NCBI RefSeq assembly: GCF_016405985.1
Contig: NZ_JAEFCF010000006.1
Location: 1 to 64,000, forward strand
Length of the DNA stretch: 64,000 nucleotides
Direction of reading: 5' to 3'
From: Paracoccus sp. IB05
Lineage (GTDB): Bacteria > Pseudomonadota > Alphaproteobacteria > Rhodobacterales > Rhodobacteraceae
The position numbers and the translations under genes are program-made. This document shows, piece after piece, positions 1 to 10,321 of this stretch; position 1 is the first letter of the stretch, and each line of letters begins with the position of its first letter. A model generated the notes under the pieces. The model worked only from the letters and a program-made list of their open reading frames with translations. It searched no databases and was not told the origin of the DNA.

Positions 1-206
1 CCTCCCGCTCCAGCCGCCGGCCGGACGGGATCCGGGACGGCCAGTCCGCGCAGCGGCGTGGGGATGGAAGCCGGGCGCTGCCCGATCGGGGTCATCGACA
101 AAAATACCGTCGATACGGGCCAGGTTATCTTCTGCGACCCAGTCAGCCAGCCGGTCAGGGAAAAATATGTCTGATCCCGGCGAACACCCCCGATGAAACC
201 CGCCAT
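1..206 (-). pseudogene. IS1182-type transposase fragment, frameshifted, cut by window edge
   Basis: Read on the minus strand from the ATG at 206, the peptide begins MAGFIGGVRRDQ, which resembles the usual start of IS1182-family transposases (MAGFIEGVDRGQ). After about 14 codons, near the A-run at 170-175, the recognisable sequence moves to another frame and continues as DRLADWVAEDN, then FVDDPDRAAPGF, then RTGRPG. These are the conserved N-terminal blocks of this family. Near position 20 the frame moves again to RRLERE, and the roughly 20 residues that normally separate TGRPGY from RRLEREA are missing. The gene therefore has at least one frameshift and one internal deletion and cannot be functional. 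It continues beyond the left edge, so the full element is not visible. The family call rests on remembered family motifs. Confidence 0.75.
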
Positions 207-495
207 GCCAGGCCTCCCAACCCTATGAAAGGATCACAGATTGCAGCCTTTACACAGGCGCGGCGGTGAGCGGTCTGAAGGCAGTGCGGCGTGGCAGTCG
301 CGGCAAACCTGGACCAGCAGCCGTTCCTGCGCACCGCAGACCGGGATCCTCAGCGTTGCCATAAAGGAGGAAAAGCCACCTGAAAACAGCACGCAGCAGC
401 CCTCCAATGCGGCCTTTCACGCAGGCTGCGGCTGCAGAGCAGCTTCAACCCCCGGTGGGTGACGTGCTGACATATGAGGCTGCAGTGCGTCTGGA

Positions 496-744
496 TTAGC
501 CCTTCGTGCAGCGCGATGTCTGTCCGGAGCCTGCAAGCGTGCAGATCCAGCTGGCATTGGCCCGGGCCATGTCCAATATCGTCAGCACCGGGTCCGGCGC
601 GCCGGGCTTTGGCCGGGGCCATGTATCGGCGGCATTTGCCAGCCAGTCGAAATCCGCAGCCCCTACGGCTGTCTGTTCGGCATGGGCGGGGGTGGTCAGC
701 GGCAGCAGGAAAGCAAGAAGCAGAGGTCGCAAGGGGTCGTTCAC
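496..744 (-). CDS. Small secreted protein with C-terminal Cys motif (paralogue of 7549-7809)
   Basis: This is an 82-codon gene with a hydrophobic N-terminus (LRPLLLAFLLPLTTPAHA) that looks like a cleavable Sec signal peptide ending AHA. The mature part is about 60 residues and ends ANASWICTLAGSGQTSRC plus TKG. The same ending pattern (ASW-x-C-x-x-AG-x-G-x-x-SRC) is found in the small secreted protein at 7549-7809, on the other side of the exopolysaccharide locus. I used the GTG at 744. A TTG at 732 preceded by AAGGTGA is an equally good start. A longer in-frame ATG at 960 adds a region that looks non-coding. Two cysteines in the last 15 residues could form a disulfide in the periplasm. The function is unknown. 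Confidence 0.55.
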   Translation of the reverse strand: MNDPLRPLLLAFLLPLTTPAHAEQTAVGAADFDWLANAADTWPRPKPGAPDPVLTILDMARANASWICTLAGSGQTSRCTKG

Positions 745-1112
745 CTTTTCAGAAATCGCCAGGAGCGGGCATTCCGGCACCCGCCGTCGCAGCGGGGCGG
801 TCGCGCACCGGCAAGCCATGCCGTGCATTGGGGCAGCCGGAACAGTGGGCAGACCGGAATTTGCGGCCCGCGCCATCCCGAGATACGTCAGACGGGCCGG
901 GCCGACAGTCCAGCGGGACAGCTGCCATATCGGGTTGCGCATCACTACGCGGGATACCACCGTTTGTGCAATCTGCCGTTTCGGCCGCAGGCGGGCGAGT
1001 GGCGGAAATCCGCAGGCGCGGTCCTTTCACAGCGGCCTGACAGGGGCCTTGGCAGAATCACCGCTTTCTACGATCCTGAAATCCGGCCTGACATTTTCTT
1101 GATGAGAGGAAA
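745..1112. other. Intergenic region, no gene seen
   Basis: Open frames exist on both strands here, but none has a family signature, signal peptide or plausible ribosome site. The segment presumably holds divergent promoters for the small secreted protein and the Sel1-repeat gene. No promoter could be assigned with confidence. The 289 bases between the transposase fragment and position 496 are likewise empty. Confidence 0.4.
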
Positions 1113-2213
1113 ATGATGATGCGTCGCGATTCCATCTTCCGTTCTGTTCGTCTGCTGCTGCTGGCCCTGTTCGCGGACACGGCCTTGCCGGCCGGCCTGA
1201 TGGCCGAGACGCCACCTGCCGCCGATGATCTGATCCGGCAGGGGCTGGCGCTTGCCTACAGCACCCCCGTGGCGGGCGAAGATACCCGGCGCGGCATCGC
1301 GCTGCTGGAAAAATCCGCCGCCACAGGCAGCGCCAGGGCAGAGGTCGAACTGGGCAGCCTGTATCTTTACGGCGACGTTGTCCCCCGCGACTTGCGTCGT
1401 GCGCGCGGGTATTTTGAAACCGCCGCCGCAGCGGGCGACTGGTCCGGTCTTGCACAATTTGGGGCAATGCTGATGTGGCGCGAACAGGATTGGCAGGAAG
1501 GCCAGCGGCTACTGGAACAGGCGGCGGAACAAGGGATGGCCTCGGCCTGGGTCACCTTGGCCAGGGGCGCGATGTATGGCTATCTTGGCGGTGGCAGCAC
1601 ATCCCGGGCGAAATACCGCGCCTATGCCGACAAGGCCGAAGCCGCCGGCGCACCGGGGATGGCCGTGCTGGAGGCTGAGCGTCTGCAATGGGGCATTTCG
1701 GTCCGGGCGGATGGCACCGAGGCGGTCAAGGTGTTGCGCCGGGCCGCCGATGCGGGTGATGCCGATGCGGCACGCGCGCTGATCATCCTGCTGCGCGATG
1801 GCAATGGTCTGAACATCGGCAAGGACCGCGACGCAGCGCGGGCGGCCCTGTCAGCCTATGCTCCTCTGCTGACCGAGCCGGATCGGTGGCAGCTCGACAT
1901 CAGCATTCAGGCCGCCGAGGCCCGGGGTACGGCGGATTACGCAGCGCTGGCCAGCGCAGTCGCCACGCATCATGATTGGGTGACGAAGGATCTGGGCAAC
2001 CAATTGGCGCGCGCAAACCCAAATGCGCTGATCTATCTGCTGCAAACGCGGCTGGTCACGGCGGGACACGCGCCGGGCAGGCCTGACGGCTTTGCCGGTC
2101 ACAAGACACTGGCGGCAATGAATGACGCATGTCCAAAGGTGGCAGCCGCCGCTCTGTGCCGTGACAGCGTGCTGCGCCCCGATGTGATGGCCGCATTGCT
2201 GACCCTCCACTAG
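1113..2213 (+). CDS. Secreted Sel1-repeat (TPR-like) protein
   Basis: This 366-residue protein has an N-terminal signal peptide (residues about 10-31, ending GLMAE). It is followed by repeated helix pairs of the Sel1 type: GIALLEKSAATGSARAEVEL, YFETAAAAGDWSGLAQFG, LLEQAAEQGMASAWVTLA and LRRAADAGDADAARALI. Sel1/TPR proteins serve as periplasmic scaffolds, and in alginate and Pel systems (AlgK, PelE) such proteins organise the polymer export complex. Its position directly upstream of a glycosyltransferase/hydrolase locus suggests a similar scaffold role, which is inference. The ATG at 1113 has GAGAGGAAA just upstream. A terminator hairpin follows the gene, so it may be transcribed separately from the downstream cluster. 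Confidence 0.8.
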   Translation: MMMRRDSIFRSVRLLLLALFADTALPAGLMAETPPAADDLIRQGLALAYSTPVAGEDTRRGIALLEKSAATGSARAEVELGSLYLYGDVVPRDLRRARGYFETAAAAGDWSGLAQFGAMLMWREQDWQEGQRLLEQAAEQGMASAWVTLARGAMYGYLGGGSTSRAKYRAYADKAEAAGAPGMAVLEAERLQWGISVRADGTEAVKVLRRAADAGDADAARALIILLRDGNGLNIGKDRDAARAALSAYAPLLTEPDRWQLDISIQAAEARGTADYAALASAVATHHDWVTKDLGNQLARANPNALIYLLQTRLVTAGHAPGRPDGFAGHKTLAAMNDACPKVAAAALCRDSVLRPDVMAALLTLH

Positions 2214-2241
2214 CCGCTGATGCCGATTTAGAATTGCCCAG

Positions 2242-2280
2242 GCGGCCCGGTCGATCCTTCGGCCGGGCCGCTGTCATTTC
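2242..2280 (+). terminator. Rho-independent-like terminator after the Sel1 gene
   Basis: A 9-bp perfect stem (GCGGCCCGG at 2242-2250 pairing with CCGGGCCGC at 2263-2271) encloses a 12-base loop. Only a weak T-rich tail follows. It lies 28 bases after the stop codon. Confidence 0.6.
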
Positions 2281-2313
2281 CCATCGCGAAGCTTCCGAGC
2301 CGAATCGGCCAGG

Positions 2314-2333
2314 TTTTTTTCATTTGAAAAAAG
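2314..2333. promoter_or_regulatory. AT-rich palindrome upstream of the sugar-nucleotide genes
   Basis: TTTTTTCA and TGAAAAAA form a perfect 8-bp inverted repeat around a 2-base centre, in a strongly GC-rich background. It lies about 300 bases before the next gene, in the 2281-2629 intergenic region, where nothing else is recognisable. It could be a regulator site or part of a promoter. No regulator can be named. Confidence 0.3.
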
Positions 2334-2629
2334 GCAAGCAAATTCACCCGTGGGTTGCAATTCTCGCGGCAAGATCCCGAAGATGCACCGAATAGCTGCG
2401 GCGAATGGCATATTGTGCCCAAACGAAGGCAAAATGTGACGATTTCTTGACATTTCGGGGGCGCAGCGCGATCCTGGCGACATACGTTGTATCGAGAGCA
2501 TTTTGCCTGATCGCGACACGGACCTTTCCTGCCACGCCCAGGCGCAGAAGCTCCTCCACCTTAGAAGCAAGCACCAGCAATGATCACAGCGGATGATGCA
2601 GCGGCATCATCCCATCGGGATATAAGCCA

Positions 2630-3646
2630 ATGCAGCCTTTTGATTACAGGTCGGCAGCCCCTTCGGGTTTGCCCGGCAGCGGAAAAGTTGTGCTTGTCGC
2701 AGGCGGAGCCGGATTCCTCGGATCGGCGCTGTGTGGGCGTCTTCTGGATGAAGGAAACAGGGTCATCTGCGTCGACAACCTGCTGTCGGGCGATCTGTCC
2801 AATATCGCCGATTACATGCAGCATCCGCGGATCTGCTTTGTCTTGCAGGACATCATCAACCCGCTGACCATCGCTGGTCCGGTGGATGAAATCTACAACA
2901 TGGCCTGCCCGGCCTCGCCGCCGCGGTATCAGCGCGATCCCATTCATACGATCCGCACCTGCTTTGAGGGGTCGATGACTCTTCTGCGCCTGGCGGCGGA
3001 GAAGGGCGCGCGGATCCTGCTGTCTTCGACCTCGGAAATCTATGGCGATCCCGAGATCACCCTGCAGCATGAGCGCTATCGGGGCAATGTGAACACGGTC
3101 GGCCCCCGCGCCTGTTATGACGAAGGCAAGCGGGCGGCGGAAACCCTGTTCTGGGAATACGGTGCCCATCTGGGGGCAGAAACCCGCATCGCGCGCATCT
3201 TCAACACCTATGGTCCGCGCATGCATCCCGATGATGGCCGGGTGGTGTCGAATTTCGTGGTGCAGGCGCTGCGGGGACAGCCGCTGACAATTTATGGTGA
3301 CGGGGCGCAGACCCGCAGCTTCTGCTATGTCGATGACATGGTCGACGGGCTGATGCGACTGATGGCCAGCGATGAGAAGATGCCCGTCAATCTGGGCAAC
3401 CCGGGCGAATTCACGATGCTGGAACTGGCGCAAACCGTGCGCGATGCCCTTGGAAAGCCCGTTGAAATCACCTTCCGACCGCTGCCGCAGGATGATCCGC
3501 GCCAGCGTTGCCCGGATATTGCGCGCGCGCGCGATCTGCTGGGCTGGGCGCCGAAAATGTCGCTGGCACAGGGGCTGAAGCCGACAATCGGCTGGTTCAC
3601 CGCCCGGGTGCAGGCCGAGCTGCGCGAAACGACCATGGTGTGCTGA
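2630..3646 (+). CDS. UDP-glucuronate decarboxylase-like NAD-dependent epimerase/dehydratase
   Basis: This is a 338-residue extended-SDR enzyme. The NAD-binding GGAGFLGS motif lies at about 25-32, the catalytic SSTSE at 132-136 and the Tyr-x3-Lys pair at Y163/K167 (CYDEGKRAAE). The blocks ACPASPPRYQ, STSEIYGDP and GPRACYDEGKR are typical of UDP-xylose synthases (UXS), which oxidise and decarboxylate UDP-glucuronate to UDP-xylose. A dTDP-glucose dehydratase-like role is less likely. The stop codon lies one base before the galE start, so the two are probably co-transcribed and supply activated sugars to the downstream GT2 synthase. The ribosome site before the ATG is weak. Confidence 0.85.
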   Translation: MQPFDYRSAAPSGLPGSGKVVLVAGGAGFLGSALCGRLLDEGNRVICVDNLLSGDLSNIADYMQHPRICFVLQDIINPLTIAGPVDEIYNMACPASPPRYQRDPIHTIRTCFEGSMTLLRLAAEKGARILLSSTSEIYGDPEITLQHERYRGNVNTVGPRACYDEGKRAAETLFWEYGAHLGAETRIARIFNTYGPRMHPDDGRVVSNFVVQALRGQPLTIYGDGAQTRSFCYVDDMVDGLMRLMASDEKMPVNLGNPGEFTMLELAQTVRDALGKPVEITFRPLPQDDPRQRCPDIARARDLLGWAPKMSLAQGLKPTIGWFTARVQAELRETTMVC

Positions 3647-3647
3647 C

Positions 3648-4636
<989 letters not shown>

Positions 4637-4640
<4 letters not shown>

Positions 4641-6499
4641 CCGACCGCCCGGCACGTCCGCCCTATGTCTCGCCCCGCCGTGACCGCGCGCCTGTGACAG
4701 TGCCGCAGGGGCGCAACGGGTTTGCCGTTTCCCTGTTCTCGCGGCGGCAGCGGGTGATCTATCTCACGCTTTGCCTGCTATGGGCGCTGGCGGTGGCCTG
4801 GTTCTGGATCTGGTGGCTGGACCCGGCGCATTTCGTGGGCTGGGTGCCCTTCCTGTTTGCCACCATTCCGCTGCTGTGGATCCAGTGGTTGCAGGTGTTT
4901 TTCGTGGTGGTCTTGCTGATGGCGGCGCGCTCTGCCGCGCCGGACCCGCAGCCCGGACAGTGGCGGGTGGCGATGATCGTGACCAAGACCCCGTCCGAAC
5001 CCTTCTGCATCCTGCGCCGGACGCTGGAGGCCATGCTGGCGCAGGATTACCCGCATCACACCTGGCTGGCGGATGAAGACCCCTCGCCCGAAACCCGCGC
5101 CTGGTGTGCGGCGCATGGCGTCCACATCTCGACCCGAAAGGGGTTTCCTGCCTATCATCAACCCGTCTGGCCGCGCCGCACCCGCTGCAAAGAGGGCAAC
5201 CTGGCGTTTTTCTACGACCATTGGGGCTATGACAACTACGATATCGTGGCGCAGCTCGATGCCGATCATGTGCCGCAGCCCGGCTATTTGCGCGAAATGG
5301 TCCGCCCCTTTGCCGATCCGCAGGTGGGCTATGTCAGTGCGCCGTCGATCTGTGCGGCCAATGCCACCGAAAGCTGGGCCGCGCGAACCCGCCTGCATAC
5401 CGAGGCGGCGTTTCACGGGCTGTTCCAGATGGGCTATACCCGCCTGTTCACGCCGATGTGCATCGGATCACATTACGCGGTGCGCACCCGGGCGCTCCGG
5501 CAGGTCGGTGGTCTGGGCCCCGAACTGGCCGAAGATCATTCAACCACCATGCTGCTGAGCGCGGGCGGCTGGCGCGGGGTGCATGCCATCGACGCTATCG
5601 CCATCGGCGATGGTCCGGCCAGCGTGACCGATCTGGTCACGCAGGAGTTCCAGTGGTCGCGCAGCCTGCTGTCGCTGCTGCTGCAACATAGCGGGCGATA
5701 CCTGCCGAAACTGTCGCCGCGGCTGCGCTTTCTGTTCGTGTTCTGCCAGCTCTGGTATCCGCTGTTCGCGCTGACCGCGCTGATGATGTATCTGGCCCCG
5801 ATGGTCGCGCTGGCCTTTGACATGCGCTTTGCCAATGTGACCTATCCCGGCTTTCTGCTGCATGCGGTTCCGCCGGTCATTGTGCTGTTGCTGATCGCTC
5901 TCCGCATCCGCCATGACGGGTTCTTCCGTCCGGTCGATGCGCCCGTGATCAGCTGGGAGAAGGCACTGTTCCTTGCGATGCAGTGGCCCTGGGCATTGTG
6001 GGGCTGCGCCATGGCGGTCCGCGACCGGCTGACCGGCAGTTTCGTCGATTTCCGCATCACGCCGAAGGGGGAGGCCGCGGCGCGGACTCTGCCCCTGAAG
6101 GTGCTGGCGGTCTATACGCTGCTCGCGCTTGGGGCCACGCTGCCGGTGTTGTTCAGCGCCGAGCTGGCCAATGCGCGCGGCTTTCTGCTGCTCGCGCTGC
6201 TGAACGCGGCGCTTTACACCGCATTGGTCGTGGTCATCGTCTGGCACCATCTGCGCGAGACGGGCGCGATCCGCCATCAATCCGGCCTGTCCACGCTGGG
6301 CCAGACCGCCGCTGCAGGCGTCGTGCTGGCCACAGTTGCCCTTGGGTTCAGCTGGCGCGGCGTGGAAAGCATGCATGCGCTGGCCTTCGGATTGGAACCG
6401 CTGCGTCTGGTTCGCGCCGAATACGGCATCGCGGGCGCCGGCTATGGTGCCAATGACCGTATCTACTTCATCTGGGATCCCGGCTGGATCACCCGATGA
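4637..6499 (+). CDS. Membrane family 2 glycosyltransferase (cellulose synthase-like)
   Basis: This 620-residue processive-type GT2 has two N-terminal membrane helices (about 41-60 and 70-96), then the catalytic domain with ADED (about 145-148), the UDP/metal-binding DAD at 208-210, ED at 299-300 and a QEFQW block (336-340) at the place of the Q-x-x-RW motif. Several C-terminal membrane helices follow. This layout matches cellulose synthase BcsA-like enzymes that polymerise and export a beta-glycan. There is no visible PilZ domain. The true start is the ATG overlapping the galE stop; a longer in-frame extension only reads through galE in another frame. The polymer is unknown, but the adjacent GH26 enzyme suggests a beta-1,4-linked or mixed-linkage backbone. 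Confidence 0.88.
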
Positions 6500-6525
6500 A
6501 AATCAAGGGGAAAGGAGAAAGACCC

Positions 6526-7422
6526 ATGTCACTGATCCGCACATACGCCCCTCGCGCCGCCCTCATGGCCTCGGCCCTGTTCGTGGCTCCGGTGGCCTTT
6601 GCCGCGCCACCGGGCACATTGCCCTTCGGCGCCTATGACCCCGAGGGCTATTTCGCCTCGGACAGCGAACTCACGGTCGAGCATGTCTTCATGCCATGGG
6701 AAGACGTCAACCTCGCCTCCCTGCTGGAGGCGGATGCCTATGCGCTGGAACGCAAGCGCGCGCTGATGATCACGGTCGAGCCATGGACCTGGACCCGCGA
6801 TGAACGCAATACCGCCGACTTCCTGCTGAATGGCATTCGGCAGGGCTATTACGATGCGAATATGAAGGCGGTCTGCGGCGTGATCGGTCAGCTGCAAAGC
6901 CCGGTCTCGGTCCGCTGGGCGCATGAGATGGAAACCGATGACGGACAGTTCATCTGGTCGGCCTGGCGACCCGAGGATTACATCGCTTCGTTCCGGCGGA
7001 TGACCGAGATCTGCCGGGCGGAGGCCCCCAGGATCAACATGGTCTGGTCGCCGGTCGGGCTGCTGAATGCCAGCGACTACTATCCGGGCGATGATGTCGT
7101 CGATCTGATCGGATTGTCGATCTTTGGTTACGAGCCCTGGGACCGGGCGATCCTGGGCCGGGCGCAGGACTACCCGAGCCTGCTGACCGAACGCTATAAT
7201 GAGGTAAAGGGGTTCAACAAGCCCGTGGTGGTCGCCGAGGTCGGCTATTCCGGCAGCGAAACCTATGTCGCCGCCTGGGAGGAAAAGGTGCGCGAAGCAC
7301 GGCCTGATCTGCCGCTGCTGGTGGGTGCGCTGTATTTCAACCAGAAAGAGGTCTATCCGTGGCCCGATGGCTTTGGGATGCCTGACTGGAGGGTCGAACA
7401 CCGTATCCTGCCCTCGAATTGA
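6526..7422 (+). CDS. Secreted glycoside hydrolase family 26 (beta-mannanase-like)
   Basis: This 298-residue protein has a signal peptide (about 1-27, ending AFAA). The conserved RWAHEME block contains the predicted acid/base Glu134, and VVVAEVGYSG contains the predicted nucleophile Glu238, as in GH26. Known GH26 members cut beta-1,4-mannan, beta-1,3-xylan or mixed-linkage beta-glucan. I chose the ATG at 6526 because AAGGAG lies 8 bases upstream; an earlier ATG at 6496 overlaps the glycosyltransferase stop but lacks a ribosome site. Placed directly behind a BcsA-like synthase, it is probably the polymer-trimming hydrolase of the system, in the position that BcsZ (GH8) occupies in cellulose operons. 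That role is inferred. Confidence 0.83.
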   Translation: MSLIRTYAPRAALMASALFVAPVAFAAPPGTLPFGAYDPEGYFASDSELTVEHVFMPWEDVNLASLLEADAYALERKRALMITVEPWTWTRDERNTADFLLNGIRQGYYDANMKAVCGVIGQLQSPVSVRWAHEMETDDGQFIWSAWRPEDYIASFRRMTEICRAEAPRINMVWSPVGLLNASDYYPGDDVVDLIGLSIFGYEPWDRAILGRAQDYPSLLTERYNEVKGFNKPVVVAEVGYSGSETYVAAWEEKVREARPDLPLLVGALYFNQKEVYPWPDGFGMPDWRVEHRILPSN

Positions 7423-7548
7423 CCGCATGACAGGGCATTGCCCCGGAATGACCTTATTCCTTGCGGAATCTCGCCGGATTAAGCGCGGCTAACTCGCTTT
7501 TTACGATCTGGACCTATCCAGAATTCGAAAACAGCGGGTTTACGCATC

Positions 7549-7809
7549 ATGACGACGCGATATGCGGCCCTTGTCGCCGTAACAGTCATCCTCTGCCCGC
7601 CGGGTATGGCGGATGCAACGCAGATCGATGATCCCAGGCCGGCAACCGGTTTCAGCTGGATGGTGAACGGCGCACAGGCCGGGTCGGCCGAGATCCGGCA
7701 GCAGCGCGCGAAAGAGGCGCTGATCCGCGCCAAGGCGCTGAACAGCGGGGCCAGCTGGGTCTGCTCGCCCGCAGGCTTTGGCAAGGCCTCGCGTTGCCAT
7801 CGCGGGTGA
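7549..7809 (+). CDS. Small secreted protein with C-terminal Cys motif (paralogue of 496-744)
   Basis: This 86-residue protein has a signal peptide of about 20 residues (AALVAVTVILCPPGMADA). The mature segment ends LNSGASWVCSPAGFGKAS followed by RCHRG. The last 20 residues match the C-terminus of the secreted protein at 496-744 (ASW-x-C, AG-x-G, SRC). The gene follows the GH26 gene by 126 bases on the same strand. The pair brackets the exopolysaccharide cluster. No known domain is recognised. The two spaced cysteines suggest a disulfide-closed loop outside the cytoplasm. Confidence 0.65.
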   Translation: MTTRYAALVAVTVILCPPGMADATQIDDPRPATGFSWMVNGAQAGSAEIRQQRAKEALIRAKALNSGASWVCSPAGFGKASRCHRG

Positions 7810-7979
7810 CTTCGGCGCCAGACGAACGGCAGCTTTGGGGTATGCGGTCATGCAGCCTGCCGGGGAACTGAGCTGCGGCTATGGGCCGCGTTTTCCGTTG
7901 CATAAGCGATCGCCTCACCTTGTTGCGGCCAGCCTGAGTGCCCTGCAATGGGCCTGAAGTGTCGCGCGGGACAGCTGGC

Positions 7980-8040
7980 CCTGCCAGCGGCGTTCGACAG
8001 GGCCGAATGTGGCGGCCACGAGGACAAAGCTGCCCTTCGC
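7980..8040. repeat. 61-bp degenerate repeat, copy 1
   Basis: This 61-base segment aligns without gaps to 10322-10382; by eye 47 of 61 bases are identical. Read on the minus strand both encode GSFV-x-x-AA-x-x-GPV-x-RRWQ, and the differences fall mostly in non-matching residues. This suggests an old coding remnant. Its origin is unknown. Confidence 0.6.
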
Positions 8041-8074
8041 TTCACCGGCGCCCCCGCCGTGGCCTGAGATTCGA

Positions 8075-8992
8075 TCAGTCAAACGGGCCGCTGACGGGCC
8101 CCAGCTCTGCCCCCGCCAGGGTGGAGAAGTCATAGCCATCCACATGGTCGCGAAATGCCAATTGGGCGCGGGAGGGGTTTTCGCGGCTGGGGAAAATCAT
8201 GGACATTTCATAGGGTGTCGGGAGCCAGTCGGGTAACAGTTGGACCAATGCACCGGAGGCAAGCGCGGACTGGCAGATATAGGCGGGCAGCAATGCGATG
8301 CCGCTGCCCTGAAGGCAGGCCCGAAGCAGAAAGCCCATGGAATCCGAGGACAAGGAGACGGTCGGCCGCAGATCCGGGGTCTCTGTCCCGGCAAAGGTCC
8401 AGTGCGGATGCGTATCATAGATGAGGCAGCGGTGCTGCGTCAGATCAGCGGGGCACAGGGGCGGCAAGCTGGTCTCGAGATATTCCGGGGCCGCCACGAC
8501 CACCCGACGGATTGCCGAGATGCGACGCAAGATCATGTCCTGGCCCTGCGGTGCTCCAACCCGGAAGGCAAAGTCGATCCTGTCCTGCAGCAAATCCAGC
8601 GGGCGATTGATCGCGATCAGCTGCACCGAGATGGCCGGATTGGCCTGTGCAAAGGCATGCAGGAAGCCAGGCATGAAATGGACTGCGGTGATCTCGGGAC
8701 AGGTGATCCGCAGCTGGCCCTCCGGCCTTGTCTTCAGGTGCCCCATCACCACAGCTGCCTCGCGGGCCTCATCCCGGACACGCCTGCAATGCTGCAGATA
8801 GACCTCCCCCGCCGATGTTGGCGTGACCTGCCGGGTCGATCGGTTCAGCAACCGCAGGCCCAGCCGCGCCTCCAGCCGCGCAATGCGCTGGCTGGCCGTG
8901 GATTTCGGCAGGCCGATGCGTTGGCCCCCCCTGGTGAAGCTGCCTGCTTCGGCGACCTCAAGCAGCAGGAGCATGTCGTCGAGGCTGTCCAT
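8075..8992 (-). CDS. LysR-family transcriptional regulator
   Basis: This 305-residue regulator has an N-terminal winged helix-turn-helix (about 1-60, with GLPKSTASQRIARLEARLG as recognition region and LLNRSTRQVTPTSAG following). A periplasmic-binding-protein-like effector domain follows. I chose the ATG at 8992 because AGGTGAA lies upstream and the protein then starts MDSLDDMLLL as in related regulators; the 340-codon open frame adds a non-conserved extension. It lies 70 bases downstream of an MDR-type oxidoreductase on the same strand. Regulators of this subgroup often control a neighbouring oxidoreductase, so that gene is the likely target. Confidence 0.88.
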   Translation of the reverse strand: MDSLDDMLLLLEVAEAGSFTRGGQRIGLPKSTASQRIARLEARLGLRLLNRSTRQVTPTSAGEVYLQHCRRVRDEAREAAVVMGHLKTRPEGQLRITCPEITAVHFMPGFLHAFAQANPAISVQLIAINRPLDLLQDRIDFAFRVGAPQGQDMILRRISAIRRVVVAAPEYLETSLPPLCPADLTQHRCLIYDTHPHWTFAGTETPDLRPTVSLSSDSMGFLLRACLQGSGIALLPAYICQSALASGALVQLLPDWLPTPYEMSMIFPSRENPSRAQLAFRDHVDGYDFSTLAGAELGPVSGPFD

Positions 8993-9062
8993 ACCCTTCA
9001 CCTGCATTGTCCGGCTGTCTGCACAACAGACCGCCTGCCCATGACGGCAACCGGCGCGGGGA

Positions 9063-10067
9063 TCAGACCCGCACCAGCTGCTTGCCGAAATTCTCACCCT
9101 TCAGCATGCGGATCAGAGCAAGGGGGGCCGCCTCGATCCCTTCGGCCACATCCTCGCGGGTCTCAAGCAGGCCCTGCTGATACCATTCTGTCAGCTGTTG
9201 GCGTGCTTCGCCATATTGCGCTTCGAAATCATCCAGCAGGAAGCCTTCGATCCGGGCGCGGGTCACGAGGATCCGGCGCAGGAAGCGGGGGCCGATATCC
9301 GGCTGATCGAACCTGTCGGCACGGGCGACGGTGCCGACCACGACGATGCGACCAAAAGTGTTAAGGTTAAGAAGCGCCGCGTCATGGATCGGACCGGCAG
9401 TGTTGTCCAGAAAGACATCGACGCCTGACGGGCAGGCCCTGGCAATTGCCCCGGTCAGATCACCGGTGGTGCGGTGGTTTATTCCGGTGCGATAACCGAT
9501 GCTTTTGCACCAGTCGAGCTTTGCATCCGACCCGGCAATCGCCACCGGATCAAGGCCCCTGATGCGGGCAATCTGGCCGGCGATCTGACCAAGTGCCCCG
9601 GAGGCAGCCGGGATCAGCACTGTCTCACCCTGCTTTGGCCGCCCAACATGCAGCAACGAAAAGTAAGCGCTGAGGCCTGGCATGCCCAGGCATCCGAGCG
9701 AAGTCTGCACCGGCGCTGCGGCGGGATCGAGCCGGAGGGCGGTCTTCGCGGAAACGGTCGTCAGCGGCTGCCAGCCGAAATCATCAGCCTGGATAATGTC
9801 GCCGGGCTGGAACAGGGGGGATTCCGAGACGACAACTTCGCCCACCCCGCCGCCCACCATCATCTCGCCAATCTTATGGCCCGCCGCATAATTCTTTGCC
9901 GGACTCAGCCGTCCACGCATGTAGGGATCGACCGACAGCCACAACGTACGAACCAGCAGTTCCCCGCGCTGCGCGACCGGGGCGTCCCGATCCTCAAGGC
10001 CGAAGTCATCTGGTGAAAGCATGCCGGTCGGAAAGCGCTTCAGGACCCAGGTGGGATTTGATGTCAT
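9063..10067 (-). CDS. NADP-dependent MDR-family oxidoreductase (CurA/YncB-like)
   Basis: This 334-residue zinc-independent medium-chain dehydrogenase/reductase has the nucleotide-binding block IPAASGALGQIAGQIAR at about 150-166, and conserved SVDPYMRGRL near residue 40. It resembles the leukotriene B4 12-hydroxydehydrogenase/CurA group, which reduces the C=C bond of enones with NADPH. I set the start at the ATG at 10067 (MTSNPTWVLKRFP), which has GCAGAGG upstream; the 349-codon frame adds 15 doubtful residues. It is followed on the same strand by a LysR regulator. The physiological substrate is unknown. Confidence 0.85.
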   Translation of the reverse strand: MTSNPTWVLKRFPTGMLSPDDFGLEDRDAPVAQRGELLVRTLWLSVDPYMRGRLSPAKNYAAGHKIGEMMVGGGVGEVVVSESPLFQPGDIIQADDFGWQPLTTVSAKTALRLDPAAAPVQTSLGCLGMPGLSAYFSLLHVGRPKQGETVLIPAASGALGQIAGQIARIRGLDPVAIAGSDAKLDWCKSIGYRTGINHRTTGDLTGAIARACPSGVDVFLDNTAGPIHDAALLNLNTFGRIVVVGTVARADRFDQPDIGPRFLRRILVTRARIEGFLLDDFEAQYGEARQQLTEWYQQGLLETREDVAEGIEAAPLALIRMLKGENFGKQLVRV

Positions 10068-10321
10068 GGCACGGCCTCTGCTGCGTGAAAGCTGGACAAA
10101 AATTAGCCGCAATGCAGAGCGGGCAAAAGCGCCTCAACCCGAACTCAGTGTTTGATATGGCGAACGGTGGTGCTCCTGCCTGCCGTGCCACGCTTTCGCG
10201 AAATGCTCTCGCACCCCTCCGCCCCCAGGCAATCTCCCCAACCCGTGCTGCTCAGAACATACTGAAACCCAAGGACTGAGCGGCATCTTCGTGCTCTGTG
10301 CGCCGATCTGGCCGCGCGCTT

